DNA of 64,000 nucleotides, taken from positions 38,771 to 102,770 of the forward strand of contig JACXVD010000001.1 in assembly GCA_014763545.1 (NCBI GenBank), read 5' to 3'. This DNA comes from Sphingomonadales bacterium. GTDB lineage: Bacteria > Pseudomonadota > Alphaproteobacteria > Sphingomonadales > Sphingomonadaceae. How positions within the stretch are numbered: position 1 is the stretch's first letter; every line of letters begins with the position of its first letter. Of the stretch, positions 17,214 to 26,733 are shown one piece after another. Below the pieces are notes generated by a model. It ran no database searches and was not told where the DNA came from. It saw only the letters and a list, made by a program, of their open reading frames with translations. Both the position numbers and the translations under genes were made by a program.

Positions 17214-18596
17214 GTGAGTGAAGGACCTCTCTTTGCCGGCCCAGCGATGCGGCGGCTGCGACGCCGCGAGGGCCTGACGCAATCCGCCATGGCGGACCGC
17301 CTTGGCATATCGCCAAGCTATCTCAACCTGATCGAGCGCAACCAGAGGCCGCTTAGTGCGCGGGTCGTGGTCCAGGTGGTCGACCAGTTCGATTTCGACC
17401 CGCGCGCCTTGCGCGAGGACGAGGCGATCGGCGGCCTGGCGGGGCTGGCCAGGCGCCTGGCCGATGAACGTTTCGCCGATCTGTCGATCGACCGCGACGA
17501 AATCGCCGAGTTTCTCGCAGCGGCCCCCCAGGCCGCGGCGGCATTCGCGCGCCTTTACGATGCAGCGGGCGAGGGGGCGGCAAGCCAAGGGGATCCTATT
17601 GCCGCCGCGCGCAAGGAAATCGAACGCTGGCGCAACCATTTTGCCGACCTCGACATGGCGGCAGAGGACCTGGCCGACGATCTGCGCCTGTCGCATGCCG
17701 ATATGGGCAGCGCTCTGGCGGAACGGCTGCGCGAGCGCCACCAACTGGCGATCCGCGTGCTGCCCGGCGATGTAATGGGTGACGCAGTACGTCGGCTCGA
17801 CCTTCATGCGCGGCAATTGCAGCTCAGCGAAATGCTCGACGGTCCGGCGCGCAATTTCCAGGTCGCACTGCAGGTGGCTCAGCTCGAGCAGCGTGACAAG
17901 TTCGCTGCGCTGGTCGCCGGGGCCCGGTTTCCGGACGATATTTCGCGCGAGATGTTCCGGCGGCATCTCCATGCCTATTTCGCCGCGGCGCTGCTGATGC
18001 CCTATTCCCGCTTCCTGCGTGCCTGTGATGCGACGGGATACGATCTACCGGTGCTTCAGCGGCGTTTCGGTGTCAGTTTCGAACAGCTTGCGCACCGTCT
18101 GACCACGTTGCAGCGTGTCGGCCAGCGGGGTTTGCCCTTTTTCATGGCCCGGATCGACCGGGCTGGTGTGTGGTCGAAACGGTTCGTCGGGGCGAGCGGT
18201 GCTACCTGGCTCGAGTCTCCGTCCAGTTGCCCGTTGTGGATCGCCCATCGTGCGTTCGAGCGACCCGGGGAGATTTGCGCGCGCGCCGAATTGATCGACG
18301 GCACCGGGGCAGAGGCGGCGCACTGGCTTTCGATTGCCCGGACCGTGGATGCACGCGGATTGCCGGGTGAGGCGCGGTTTGTCGTGGTGCTCGGGATAGA
18401 AGCCCGGCTTGCGGGCAATCTTGCACAGGCGCGCGGTCTTTCATTGCGGCCTGAGGAAGCAGCACCCACCGGTGTGTCGTGCCTGCGTTGTCATCGCGCC
18501 GACTGTAGGCAGCGATCACTGCCGCCGCGTGGTGCCCAGCTGCACTTCGACACGGCGCGTAACGGACTGACTCCGTTCGAATTTTCTTCCCGCTAG
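17214..18596 (+). CDS. XRE regulator of the RamB/MccR/ScfR family
   Basis: A 460-residue transcription factor. GTG 17214 is the start. Residues about 12-66 form an XRE helix-turn-helix (RRREGLTQSAMADRLGISPSYLNLIERNQRPL). The middle carries the IrrE/ImmA-like region without an HExxH zinc motif (YFAAALLMPYSRFLRA), and the C-terminus is the DUF2083-type domain with CLRCHRADC. Relatives sense short-chain acyl-CoA and control glyoxylate or methylcitrate cycle genes. Those genes are absent here, so the target is unknown. Confidence 0.9.
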   Translation: MSEGPLFAGPAMRRLRRREGLTQSAMADRLGISPSYLNLIERNQRPLSARVVVQVVDQFDFDPRALREDEAIGGLAGLARRLADERFADLSIDRDEIAEFLAAAPQAAAAFARLYDAAGEGAASQGDPIAAARKEIERWRNHFADLDMAAEDLADDLRLSHADMGSALAERLRERHQLAIRVLPGDVMGDAVRRLDLHARQLQLSEMLDGPARNFQVALQVAQLEQRDKFAALVAGARFPDDISREMFRRHLHAYFAAALLMPYSRFLRACDATGYDLPVLQRRFGVSFEQLAHRLTTLQRVGQRGLPFFMARIDRAGVWSKRFVGASGATWLESPSSCPLWIAHRAFERPGEICARAELIDGTGAEAAHWLSIARTVDARGLPGEARFVVVLGIEARLAGNLAQARGLSLRPEEAAPTGVSCLRCHRADCRQRSLPPRGAQLHFDTARNGLTPFEFSSR

Positions 18597-18671
18597 TCCG
18601 TTCGCCTGCAACTTCGCCGGAACCGCATCGCGACCGCGCCGTTGAATCGCCCAATAGCGAGGAGATTTATC

Positions 18672-18965
18672 GTGACCGAAGAACGTATTACTCGAGTCGA
18701 CAGTCCCGACGGTGATCCGCATACGACGCACACCACCATCATCCATGACGGCGGCGACCGCCGCGGTGGTATTTCTGGCTGGTTCGTGATGTTCGCCGTG
18801 CTGCTGGCGGTGCTGGTCGGCGTATGGGCCTTCACCAGCATGGGCGGCGCGGAAATGGCGAAGGACAATGCCATCGCCGATGCGGCCGACAATGTCGGTG
18901 CCGCAGCCAACAAGGTGGGCGATGCCGCGCAGGATGTCGCGGACAACGTCACCAACAACAATTAA
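18672..18965 (+). CDS. Small single-TM protein with Ala/Asp/Asn-rich tail
   Basis: A 97-residue protein starting at GTG 18672, seven bases after AGGAGA. A polar N-terminus with many Thr/Asp/His residues is followed by one TM helix (about 38-57) and a heptad-like tail AADNVGAAANKVGDAAQDVADNV that probably forms an amphipathic helix or coiled coil in the periplasm. No function recognised. Confidence 0.75.
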   Translation: MTEERITRVDSPDGDPHTTHTTIIHDGGDRRGGISGWFVMFAVLLAVLVGVWAFTSMGGAEMAKDNAIADAADNVGAAANKVGDAAQDVADNVTNNN

Positions 18966-18976
18966 GCCCTGCTTTA

Positions 18977-19013
18977 CCCTCGCGAACCGCGACAGGCGCG
19001 CGGTTCGCGAGGG
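18977..19013. terminator. 15-bp perfect hairpin after the small membrane protein
   Basis: 18977-18991 and 18999-19013 are exact inverted copies around a 7-base loop, 12 bases after the stop codon of the 97-residue protein. The following bases (CTGTAAAATTT) hold only a poor U tract, but the stem is very stable, so it likely insulates the exopolysaccharide operon from upstream reading. Confidence 0.65.
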
Positions 19014-19091
19014 CTGTAAAATTTACCGACATTTCATCTCTGGCGCTTAATCCGGCTTCCTGACGAGGAATTATCGCGGAGCCGGACAGAG

Positions 19092-20477
19092 ATGATCCGC
19101 CTGTTCAAACATTATATCCCGCACGCTGTCGCGCTGCTCAGCCTGTTCGACCTGGCACTGCTGGTGATTTCCGGCGAGGCGGGCTGGCGCCTGCGTGCCT
19201 CCAACATCGGCATTGCTCCCGGCGAGTTGGGCGATCGTTTCTGGCAACTGGCTGGTTTCGGTCTGGTCATCTGGCTCGCGATGATCGCGGTCGGGGTCTA
19301 CGGGGCCGAGGCGCTGCGCTCGATGCGCTATGCGGTCGCCCGCCTGGTCGTAGCCGTCAGCCTTGGGATCATCGCGCTTTCGGTGATGGACTTCCTCATC
19401 CCGGGCGCGACGTTCTGGCGCTCGACCCTGCTGTACGCGATGGCCATCTCGATGGGTCTGCTGGTCGTGAACCGGCTGCTGGTCGGCAGCTTCATCGGTA
19501 CGTCGGCCTTCCGCCGCCGCGTCATGGTGCTGGGTGCCGGCGACCGCGCGCAGCGTTTGCGCAAGCTGGGTGAACGCCCCGAGAGCGGCTTTTCGATCGT
19601 CTCCTACATCGCGATGAACGAAGGCGAGCGCGTGGTCGAGGAAGCCATTCCGCGATCCGCCGTTCACGATCTTGGCCGCTTCGTCGAAAATCTCGGCGTG
19701 AGCGAGGTCGTGCTGGCGCTGCAAGAACGGCGCAATGCGCTGCCGCTCAAGGATCTGTTGAGGATCAAGACCATGGGGGTCCATGTCAATGATTTCAGCA
19801 GCTTCATGGAGCGGGAGACGGGCCGGGTCGATCTCGATACGCTCAATCCCAGCTGGCTGATTTTCTCCGACGGCTTTTCCTCCGCGCGCATGTTGTCGAG
19901 TGCGGCGAAGCGCATGTTCGACATCGCCGCGAGCGGGCTGCTGTTGCTGTTGACCTTTCCCATCATCGCGCTGTTCGCGCTGCTGGTGAAGCTCGACAGC
20001 AAGGGCCCGGCGTTCTTCAGGCAACAGCGGGTCGGCCTTTATGGTGAGCCCTTCCACCTCGTGAAGCTGCGCTCCATGCGCACCGACGCCGAGAAGGATG
20101 GCGCCAAATGGGCCGAGAAGAACGATCCGCGCGTCACGCGCCTGGGCCGGTTCATTCGCAAGGTGCGGATCGACGAATTGCCGCAGGTCTGGACCGTGCT
20201 GAAGGGCGACATGAGCTTCGTTGGCCCGCGCCCCGAAGTGCCCAAATTCGTCGACGATCTGGAAGACAAGCTGCCCTATTATGGCGAGCGGCACATGGTG
20301 AAGCCGGGCATTACGGGCTGGGCGCAGATCAATTATCCCTACGGCGCGAGCATCGAGGATGCGCGGCACAAGCTGGAATATGATCTCTACTACGCCAAGA
20401 ATTACACGCCGTTCCTCGATCTCCTGATCCTGCTGCAGACCTTGCGTGTCGTGCTCTGGCCCGAAGGCGCGCGATGA
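19092..20477 (+). CDS. XrtA/PEP-CTERM-system sugar transferase (polyprenyl glycosylphosphotransferase)
   Basis: A 461-residue inner-membrane enzyme that loads the first sugar-phosphate on undecaprenyl phosphate. Four to five N-terminal TM helices and a Rossmann-like middle (RRRVMVLGAGDRAQRLR) precede the C-terminal bacterial sugar transferase domain: KRMFDIAASGLLLL, FHLVKLRSMRTDAE, RIDELPQVWTVLKGDMSFVGPRPE, and PGITGWAQINYPYG. This architecture plus the following PrsK/PrsR genes point to the EpsB_2 type found with exosortase systems. It is translationally coupled (ATGA) to the kinase. Confidence 0.92.
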   Translation: MIRLFKHYIPHAVALLSLFDLALLVISGEAGWRLRASNIGIAPGELGDRFWQLAGFGLVIWLAMIAVGVYGAEALRSMRYAVARLVVAVSLGIIALSVMDFLIPGATFWRSTLLYAMAISMGLLVVNRLLVGSFIGTSAFRRRVMVLGAGDRAQRLRKLGERPESGFSIVSYIAMNEGERVVEEAIPRSAVHDLGRFVENLGVSEVVLALQERRNALPLKDLLRIKTMGVHVNDFSSFMERETGRVDLDTLNPSWLIFSDGFSSARMLSSAAKRMFDIAASGLLLLLTFPIIALFALLVKLDSKGPAFFRQQRVGLYGEPFHLVKLRSMRTDAEKDGAKWAEKNDPRVTRLGRFIRKVRIDELPQVWTVLKGDMSFVGPRPEVPKFVDDLEDKLPYYGERHMVKPGITGWAQINYPYGASIEDARHKLEYDLYYAKNYTPFLDLLILLQTLRVVLWPEGAR

Positions 20478-22594
20478 GCGGGACGGGCCCCGACTTCTGG
20501 CACGTGGCAGGCTTCGCCATAAACCTGGCGGGTGCGATCACCTGTGCGCTGGTGCTTGCCTATCTGTGGCAACGCGGCGACCGTGCGCGGCCCGATCATC
20601 GCGCAGCGATGGTCGCGCTGGCGATCACGGCGACGTGGTCGGTGCTGGCCGCCGCCTTCGGTCCGGCATCGTCCTTCGCCAGCCTGGCCGAAACTGCCCG
20701 CAACCTTGCTTGGCTGATGGTCCTCTACCGCCTGTTCGCGAGTGACGGGCGGCACGAGAGCATGGCACCGATCCGGCCCGTGCTGGTGGCGCTGGGCTTC
20801 GTCGAATGCCTCCATCCCGCGTTGTTGTTCGTCGGCCATCGCTTTGCCCTGACGCCGGAATTGCAGGATCTGACCTATCACCTCATCGTGATGTTCCGCG
20901 CGCTGACCGCCATCGGGGCGCTGATGCTGGTCCACAATCTCTACGCCGGTGCTTCGGGTTCGAACCGCGTGGTGCTGCGGTGGAGTGCTGCGGCGCTGGC
21001 CGGGATGTGGGTCTATGACCTCAATCTGTATACCATTGGCTATCTCGGGCAGGAATTGCCGCGCGAACTGGCATCGGTACGTGGCCTGGTTGCGGGCGCT
21101 ATGGCGGTGCTGTTTGCGCTCGGCGGCGATGCGCGCTCGGCTCAAATGCGGCTGCGTCCATCGCGTGCGGTCGCCTTCCAGACGCTGTCTCTGCTCGTCA
21201 TCGGCATCTACCTGCTCGTCATGGTCGGGCTGGCACAGTCGCTCGACTTCCTTGGCGGCAATCTCGCGCGACTGACCCAGGTCGGTTTCATTTTTGCTGC
21301 GATTGTCGTCGCGCTGTTGTGGCTGCCTTCGCGCAAGCTGCGGGGCTGGCTGCGGGTCACTGCGCTCAAGCACCTGTTCCAGCACCGCTATGACTACCGC
21401 GCCGAATGGCTGCGCTTCATGGCGACGATCGGGCGCGGTGACGGCAGCGCTGCATCATTGCCGCAACGTGCGGTCAAGGTGCTGGCCGACATCACCGACA
21501 GCGGTAAGGGGCTGCTGATGGCTCCGGGCGAGGACGGCACTTGCGAGCTGGTGGCCCGGTGGCAGTGGGACGAGTGCGACGTGCCTGCCGCCGCGCTGCC
21601 CCGCGCACTGGGCGATTGGCTGGAGGCGCGCAGCTACATTCTCGATCTCGACGAACTCCGCGCCGGGAGCGACCCGCGCAATGTCGCGCATATGGTGCCC
21701 GACTGGCTATGCGAGAACCGCGAGTGCTGGGCCTTGGTACCGCTAGTCCATTTCGACCGGCTGATGGGGGTCGTGGTGCTCAGCCGTCCCTTCGCCCCCC
21801 GTCCGCTCGACTGGGAGGATTTCGATCTGCTCAAACTCGTCGGCGCGCAGCTGGCGAGCTATCTTGCCGAACAGGCGGGCCAGGCCGCGCTGCTGGAGGC
21901 GAGCCGGTTCGATGAATTCAACCGGCGCATTGCCTTCGTCATGCACGATATCAAGAACCTCGCCAGCCAGCTGGGCTTGCTGGCGCGCAATGCCGAACGC
22001 CACGCCGACAATCCTGCATTCCGAGCGGACATGCTGGTGACGTTGCGCAACAGTGCCGACAAGCTCAACGCATTGCTGGCGCGCCTCAATCGCTATGGCG
22101 CGAGCGGGGCGGAAAAGCGCGAGCCGGTCGAGATCGCCGCACTGGTGGAACGCGTCGCCGGGCGTTTCTCGCATAGTCACCCGGTGATCCTGACCCGCAA
22201 GGAAGATTGCCGGGTGCTGGGTGATGCCGAGGCGCTGGAGCAGGCGTTGGTTCATCTGGTACAAAACGCAATCGACGCCAGCGACCAGAGCTCGCCGGTC
22301 TATCTCGAGGCGGTCTGCGGCGGGTTGCAAGGCAAGATCCAGGTGGTCGATTCCGGCGCCGGGATGACCCCGGAATTCATCCGTAACGGCCTGTTCAAGC
22401 CGTTCGTCTCTTCGAAGAACGGGGGCTTCGGTATCGGCGCCTTCGAAGCGCGCGAACTGGTCCGTTCGATGGGTGGACGGCTCGACGTGGAATCGCGGCA
22501 GGGGTTGGGCACCCGCTTCGCGATCAGCCTGCCCGCAGCCGCAGCCGCTCAGGCATTTCCCCCCCCAAACAATTCCACTGCCGAGGTTGCGTAA
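20474..22594 (+). CDS. prsK: PEP-CTERM system histidine kinase, PrsK-like
   Basis: A 706-residue membrane kinase. The first about 290 residues hold eight or so TM helices, followed by a GAF-like region (about 330-480). The transmitter has an unusual H box MHDIKNLASQLGLLARN near residue 490, an N box LVHLVQNAIDASD and G boxes DSGAGMTPEF and GGFGIGAFEAREL. The same shape defines PrsK. It starts inside the sugar transferase stop and ends on the PrsR start (TAATG), so the three proteins are made as a set. Confidence 0.9.
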   Translation: MSGTGPDFWHVAGFAINLAGAITCALVLAYLWQRGDRARPDHRAAMVALAITATWSVLAAAFGPASSFASLAETARNLAWLMVLYRLFASDGRHESMAPIRPVLVALGFVECLHPALLFVGHRFALTPELQDLTYHLIVMFRALTAIGALMLVHNLYAGASGSNRVVLRWSAAALAGMWVYDLNLYTIGYLGQELPRELASVRGLVAGAMAVLFALGGDARSAQMRLRPSRAVAFQTLSLLVIGIYLLVMVGLAQSLDFLGGNLARLTQVGFIFAAIVVALLWLPSRKLRGWLRVTALKHLFQHRYDYRAEWLRFMATIGRGDGSAASLPQRAVKVLADITDSGKGLLMAPGEDGTCELVARWQWDECDVPAAALPRALGDWLEARSYILDLDELRAGSDPRNVAHMVPDWLCENRECWALVPLVHFDRLMGVVVLSRPFAPRPLDWEDFDLLKLVGAQLASYLAEQAGQAALLEASRFDEFNRRIAFVMHDIKNLASQLGLLARNAERHADNPAFRADMLVTLRNSADKLNALLARLNRYGASGAEKREPVEIAALVERVAGRFSHSHPVILTRKEDCRVLGDAEALEQALVHLVQNAIDASDQSSPVYLEAVCGGLQGKIQVVDSGAGMTPEFIRNGLFKPFVSSKNGGFGIGAFEARELVRSMGGRLDVESRQGLGTRFAISLPAAAAAQAFPPPNNSTAEVA

Positions 22595-23958
22595 TGGCCG
22601 AACAACTCCCCAAACTGCTAGTGGTCGAAGATGACGAAGGCCTGCAGGCACAGCTCAAGTGGGCTTACGACGATTTCGAGGTGGTGATCGCGGGCAATCG
22701 CGAGGCGGCGCTGGCAGCACTGCGGGCGGAGGAACCGGCGGTCGTGACGCTCGACCTGGGCCTTCCGCCGGATCCTGACGGCACGACCGAAGGTTTCGCC
22801 GTGCTCGATGCGATCATGGCGCTCAAGCCCGATACCAAGGTGATCGTCGCATCCGGCCACGGCGCACGCGAAAGCGCGCTGCAGGCGATCGAACGCGGTG
22901 CCTATGATTTCTACCAGAAGCCTGTCGATATCGAGACGCTGGGGCTGATCGTTCGCCGGGCCTACAACTTGCACGCGATCGAGGAAGAAAACCGCCGCCT
23001 CGCCGCGCGGGTGGGGGATGACAATCGCGTGCTGGGGACGCTGATCACCGCAGCGCCGGAGATGGCCAAGGTCGCCCGCACGATCGAGCGCGTCGCCAAC
23101 ACCAATGTGTCGGTGATGCTGCTTGGCGCCAGCGGAACCGGCAAGGAACTGCTCGCACGCGGGCTGCACGATGCCAGCGATCGCAAGTCCGGTGCCTTCG
23201 TTGCGATCAACTGCGCGGCGATCCCCGAAAACCTGCTGGAAAGCGAGCTGTTCGGGCACGAGAAGGGTGCCTTCACCGGCGCGGTGAAGACCACGGAAGG
23301 CAAGATCGAACAGGCGAACGGCGGCACATTGTTCCTTGATGAAGTTGGCGACATCCCGCTGCCGCTGCAGGTCAAGCTGCTGCGCTTCCTGCAGGAGCGT
23401 TCGATCGAGCGAATTGGCGGTCGCCAGCCGATCCATGTCGACACGCGTATCGTCTGCGCGACACACCAGGATCTCGAAGCGATGATCGCCGAGGGGCGGT
23501 TCCGTGAAGACCTGTTCTATCGCCTCGCAGAAATCGTCGTGAAGATTCCCACGTTGGCGGAGCGGCCGGGCGATGCGACGCTGGTGGCCAAGGCGTTCCT
23601 CCAGCGTTTCGCGCGCGAGATGAACCCTCAGGTCAAGGGTTTCGCCCCCGATGCGCTGGCAGCGATCGACGGCTGGAACTGGCCGGGCAACGTCCGCGAA
23701 CTGGAAAATCGGGTGAAGCGCGCGGTCATCATGGCCGAGGGGAAGCTGGTCAGTGCCGAGGACCTCGACCTGGTCGAAAAGCTCGACGAGGAATCGCTGG
23801 CGCTCAACCTGAAGGGCGCGCGCGAACAGGCTGACCGCAAGGTCATCCGCCATGCGCTCGCACGCAGCGAAGGCAATATCTCCAGCACGGCAAAGATGCT
23901 CGGGATCAGCCGCCCGACGCTGTACGACCTTCTCAAGCAGTATGATCTGCACGCCTGA
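22594..23958 (+). CDS. prsR: Sigma-54 activator response regulator, PrsR-like
   Basis: 454 residues: receiver domain with phosphoacceptor Asp54 (VVTLDLGLPPD), AAA+ domain with Walker A GASGTGKE, the sigma-54 contact motif GAFTGA and Walker B GGTLFLDEVGD, and a C-terminal Fis-type helix-turn-helix (STAKMLGISRPTLYDLLKQ). It should activate RpoN promoters for envelope or exopolysaccharide genes in response to PrsK. No convincing -24/-12 promoter was seen in this window, so the targets probably lie elsewhere. Confidence 0.93.
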   Translation: MAEQLPKLLVVEDDEGLQAQLKWAYDDFEVVIAGNREAALAALRAEEPAVVTLDLGLPPDPDGTTEGFAVLDAIMALKPDTKVIVASGHGARESALQAIERGAYDFYQKPVDIETLGLIVRRAYNLHAIEEENRRLAARVGDDNRVLGTLITAAPEMAKVARTIERVANTNVSVMLLGASGTGKELLARGLHDASDRKSGAFVAINCAAIPENLLESELFGHEKGAFTGAVKTTEGKIEQANGGTLFLDEVGDIPLPLQVKLLRFLQERSIERIGGRQPIHVDTRIVCATHQDLEAMIAEGRFREDLFYRLAEIVVKIPTLAERPGDATLVAKAFLQRFAREMNPQVKGFAPDALAAIDGWNWPGNVRELENRVKRAVIMAEGKLVSAEDLDLVEKLDEESLALNLKGAREQADRKVIRHALARSEGNISSTAKMLGISRPTLYDLLKQYDLHA

Positions 23959-25723
23959 AATTGGCTTGCGATGGGTGCTGCCGTTGCTGCTGCTGTTTGC
24001 AGCGGCTGCTTGCAGCGACCCGACGCCGCCGCCGCCGTCGCTCGACGAGGCGCGGGCAGCGCTGGCGCGTGGCGACGGCCTGGGCGCCGAAATCGTGCTG
24101 CGTCAATTGCTCGAAACCGGCACCCCGCGAGAAGATCTGGCCGCGTGGCTGGGCGAAGCGGAACTGGAACAGGGACAGCTGGTCGAGGCGCGGCGTTGGC
24201 TGGGTGAGGGTACCTTCTCACCAGACAGTGCAGGCGTCGGTTTCCACATGCTTGGTCGGCTCGAAATGCGCGAAGGTAATCTGCCCGCCGCCGGGCAGGC
24301 GTTCGACCGCGCCTTGCAGGCGAGCCCCGACGATCCTGAACTATGGGTGGATATCGGGCGGCTGCGCTATCGGGGCGGCGAACAGATACAGGCGGTCGAA
24401 GCGAGCGAAAAGGCGGTGGCTCTGGGGCCGGAAAACCCCGCCGCGCTGCAATTCCATGCCCAGATCTTGCGGGACTCGCACGGGATGGAGGCCGCGCTGC
24501 CATGGTTCGAACGGGCGCTCGACCATAATCCCGACAATCTCGACCTGCTGGGGGATTACGCCGCGACGCTGGGCGAGCTGGGCCGCGCGAAGGAGATGCT
24601 CACCATCGTGCGGCGCATGACCGCGCTCGATCCGGGCAATCCGCAGGCCCTGTGGCTCGAGGCGGTGCTCGCGGCACGTGCGGGCGATTATGATCTTGCC
24701 CGGCGCTTGCTGCAATTGACCGACGATGCCCACCGCGAATCCCCTGCCGGGCAATTGCTGTCAGGTGTCATCGACATGCGCAGCGGCAATTACGCCAGCG
24801 CGTCGCAGACCTTCGACGGGTTGCTCGACGCGCAGCCCGATAACCGGCGCGTGCGGCTGTTGCTGGCGCGGGCGCTGGCGCTGGACGGGAGCCATCGCGA
24901 GCTGGTGTTCCGCTTCGGCGACGTGGCCCTGCGCCCGAGTTCTCCACCCTATCTGACCCTGCTGGTCGGGCAGGGATACGAGGCGCTGGGTGAACGTGAC
25001 AAGGCGGCCCAATATCTCGACCGGGCAGCGACGCCGCGGGGTGGGGAACTGGTCGCCGTGCCCGGCACCGTGCCGCTGGCGGTGGTCGAATTGCGCGGGG
25101 TCGATCGAGGGAGCGATGCCCTGTCGCTGGTGCGCGGGCTGATCGTCGCTGGCCAGCCCGGCGCCGCGTCTGCAAAGGCGGAGGCGTTCCAGAAGAAGTA
25201 CCCCGGCTCGGCCGATGCACTGGGGCTTGCAGGCGATGCGTTGCTCGCTTCGCGGCAGATCGGACCAGCCATCGCGCTTTACCAACGTTCGGCGGGGGTC
25301 CGCAGGCCATGGCCGCTAGCCCGGCGGATGGTCGCAGCCTATCGGGCAGCGGGCAGAGGGCAGGAAGCCGCGTGGCTGCTATCGGAGCAATTGGCTGGTG
25401 ACCCGGCCAACGTAGAAGCGGCAGCCACGCTCGGCAGGATCGCGTTCGAGGCGAAGGATATGCAACGCGCAGAGCTGCTGCTCGATCACGCAATCGCCAA
25501 TGGCGGTACGAGCGACCCGGACCTGCTCGCGCTGCGCGCGCAGGTCGCACTGGCGCAGGGCGATGTCGACACGGCCCGCAATTTCGCGGGGCGCGCCTAT
25601 CGGCTGCAGCCCATGAAGCTGGCGGTCGTGGAGAGCTATCGCGACGCGCTCGCCGCCAGGCTCGACGGCAAGGAAGAGGCGCGGCAGTTGGCCGCCAAGG
25701 CGAAAGCGCTCGCGGCACGCTGA
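23942..25723 (+). CDS. prsT: PrsT-like TPR lipoprotein of the PEP-CTERM set
   Basis: 593 residues. ATG 23942 overlaps the prsR end by 17 bases and gives a lipoprotein signal with lipobox FAAAAC (Cys at about 21). The rest is a run of TPR repeats (for example PENPAALQFHAQILRDSHGMEAALPWFERAL and NPDNLDLLGDYAATLGELGR). Family PrsT members are usually longer, near 900 residues, so this is a shorter version. Likely outer-membrane or periplasmic scaffold for export or secretion of exopolysaccharide or PEP-CTERM proteins. Confidence 0.82.
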   Translation: MICTPEIGLRWVLPLLLLFAAAACSDPTPPPPSLDEARAALARGDGLGAEIVLRQLLETGTPREDLAAWLGEAELEQGQLVEARRWLGEGTFSPDSAGVGFHMLGRLEMREGNLPAAGQAFDRALQASPDDPELWVDIGRLRYRGGEQIQAVEASEKAVALGPENPAALQFHAQILRDSHGMEAALPWFERALDHNPDNLDLLGDYAATLGELGRAKEMLTIVRRMTALDPGNPQALWLEAVLAARAGDYDLARRLLQLTDDAHRESPAGQLLSGVIDMRSGNYASASQTFDGLLDAQPDNRRVRLLLARALALDGSHRELVFRFGDVALRPSSPPYLTLLVGQGYEALGERDKAAQYLDRAATPRGGELVAVPGTVPLAVVELRGVDRGSDALSLVRGLIVAGQPGAASAKAEAFQKKYPGSADALGLAGDALLASRQIGPAIALYQRSAGVRRPWPLARRMVAAYRAAGRGQEAAWLLSEQLAGDPANVEAAATLGRIAFEAKDMQRAELLLDHAIANGGTSDPDLLALRAQVALAQGDVDTARNFAGRAYRLQPMKLAVVESYRDALAARLDGKEEARQLAAKAKALAAR

Positions 25724-25770
25724 TACTCTCCCGCTCGACAAGCGCGGCGGGGCAGGGCAGGGCGAGTGCG

Positions 25771-26733
25771 ATGCTGCGCGCGCTCTTCTCCCGGATCGAC
25801 CTGATGGTGCGCCTGCTGGTGCTCGCCATCCTGCTCGCCAGCGTCCTGCCCGCGACGGGCGAGGCGCGCGGCGTGGCACAAATGGTGTCCAATGCCGCAG
25901 TGTTCATACTCTTCCTGCTGAACGGTATGCGGCTATCGCGGGCCGAGGTGCTGCGCGGGATCGGGCACTGGCGGTTCCTGCTGGCACTCGCCCTGTGGAG
26001 CTTCTGCGCGATGGCGCTGGGCGGAATGGTGCTGTCCCATGCTGCTGCCGGGCACCTGCCCGCACTGGTGGCGCTGGGCTTCCTCTACCTTGGATCGCTA
26101 CCCAGCACGGTGCAATCGGCAACGGCTTACACCTCGCTGGCCGGGGGCAGCGTCGCCAATTCGGTCGTCGCCGCCGCATTGCTTAATATTTTGGGAGTGT
26201 TCGTTACCGTGCCGCTGTTCTCGCTGCTCGGCGGCGGGAACGAAGTGCAATTGGGCGGGGCGGGCCTGCTCAAGATCGTTACGATCCTCATCTTGCCCTT
26301 CACCATCGGGCAGTTGCTGCAGACGCGCATGGCGGGCTGGATTGGGCGGCATGGCTCGCTGGTGGGCTGGATGGACCGGATATCGATTGCGACGGCGGTC
26401 TATGTCGCCTTCTCCGGAGCAGTCGAGGAGGGGATATGGACCCGGCTCGATCCGCTGTCATGGGCGGTGTTGCTGTCGGGCATCGTCGCCTTCCTTGCTT
26501 TCGGGTTCGGAGGTGCGTGGCTGGTCGGCGGTTGGCTCGGCCTGTCCCGGCCGGAACGGAAGAGCTTCCTCTTTGCCGGCGCCCACAAGAGCACCGCTAT
26601 GGGTGCGCCGCTGGCGATGGTGCTGTTCGCCCCGCACGATGCCGGGTTGGTGCTGGTTCCGCTGCTCGCCTACCACTTGCTGCAGCTGGTGATTTCCGCC
26701 CCGCTGGCGAAGCGGCTTGCCCTCAAGCTCTAG
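25771..26733 (+). CDS. Bile acid:sodium symporter family protein, YfeH-like
   Basis: A 320-residue membrane protein with about nine to ten TM helices. LGSLPSTVQSATAYTSLAGGSVANSVVAAALLN is the conserved substrate/ion site of the SBF-like group, and AGAHKSTAMGAPLAMVLF is its C-terminal repeat. The substrate is not known. The stop codon overlaps the convergent DUF475 stop in the tetranucleotide CTAG. Confidence 0.88.
   Translation: MLRALFSRIDLMVRLLVLAILLASVLPATGEARGVAQMVSNAAVFILFLLNGMRLSRAEVLRGIGHWRFLLALALWSFCAMALGGMVLSHAAAGHLPALVALGFLYLGSLPSTVQSATAYTSLAGGSVANSVVAAALLNILGVFVTVPLFSLLGGGNEVQLGGAGLLKIVTILILPFTIGQLLQTRMAGWIGRHGSLVGWMDRISIATAVYVAFSGAVEEGIWTRLDPLSWAVLLSGIVAFLAFGFGGAWLVGGWLGLSRPERKSFLFAGAHKSTAMGAPLAMVLFAPHDAGLVLVPLLAYHLLQLVISAPLAKRLALKL

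Noticed and set aside
17188..17216. TTGACA before the XRE regulator as a -35 box
   Set aside because: At 16-18 bases downstream there is only the GTG start region with no -10-like hexamer.
18966..25770. Sigma-54 (-24/-12) promoter for the PEP-CTERM set
   Set aside because: TGGCAC-like sites occur but none has TTGC at the right spacing. None could be supported.
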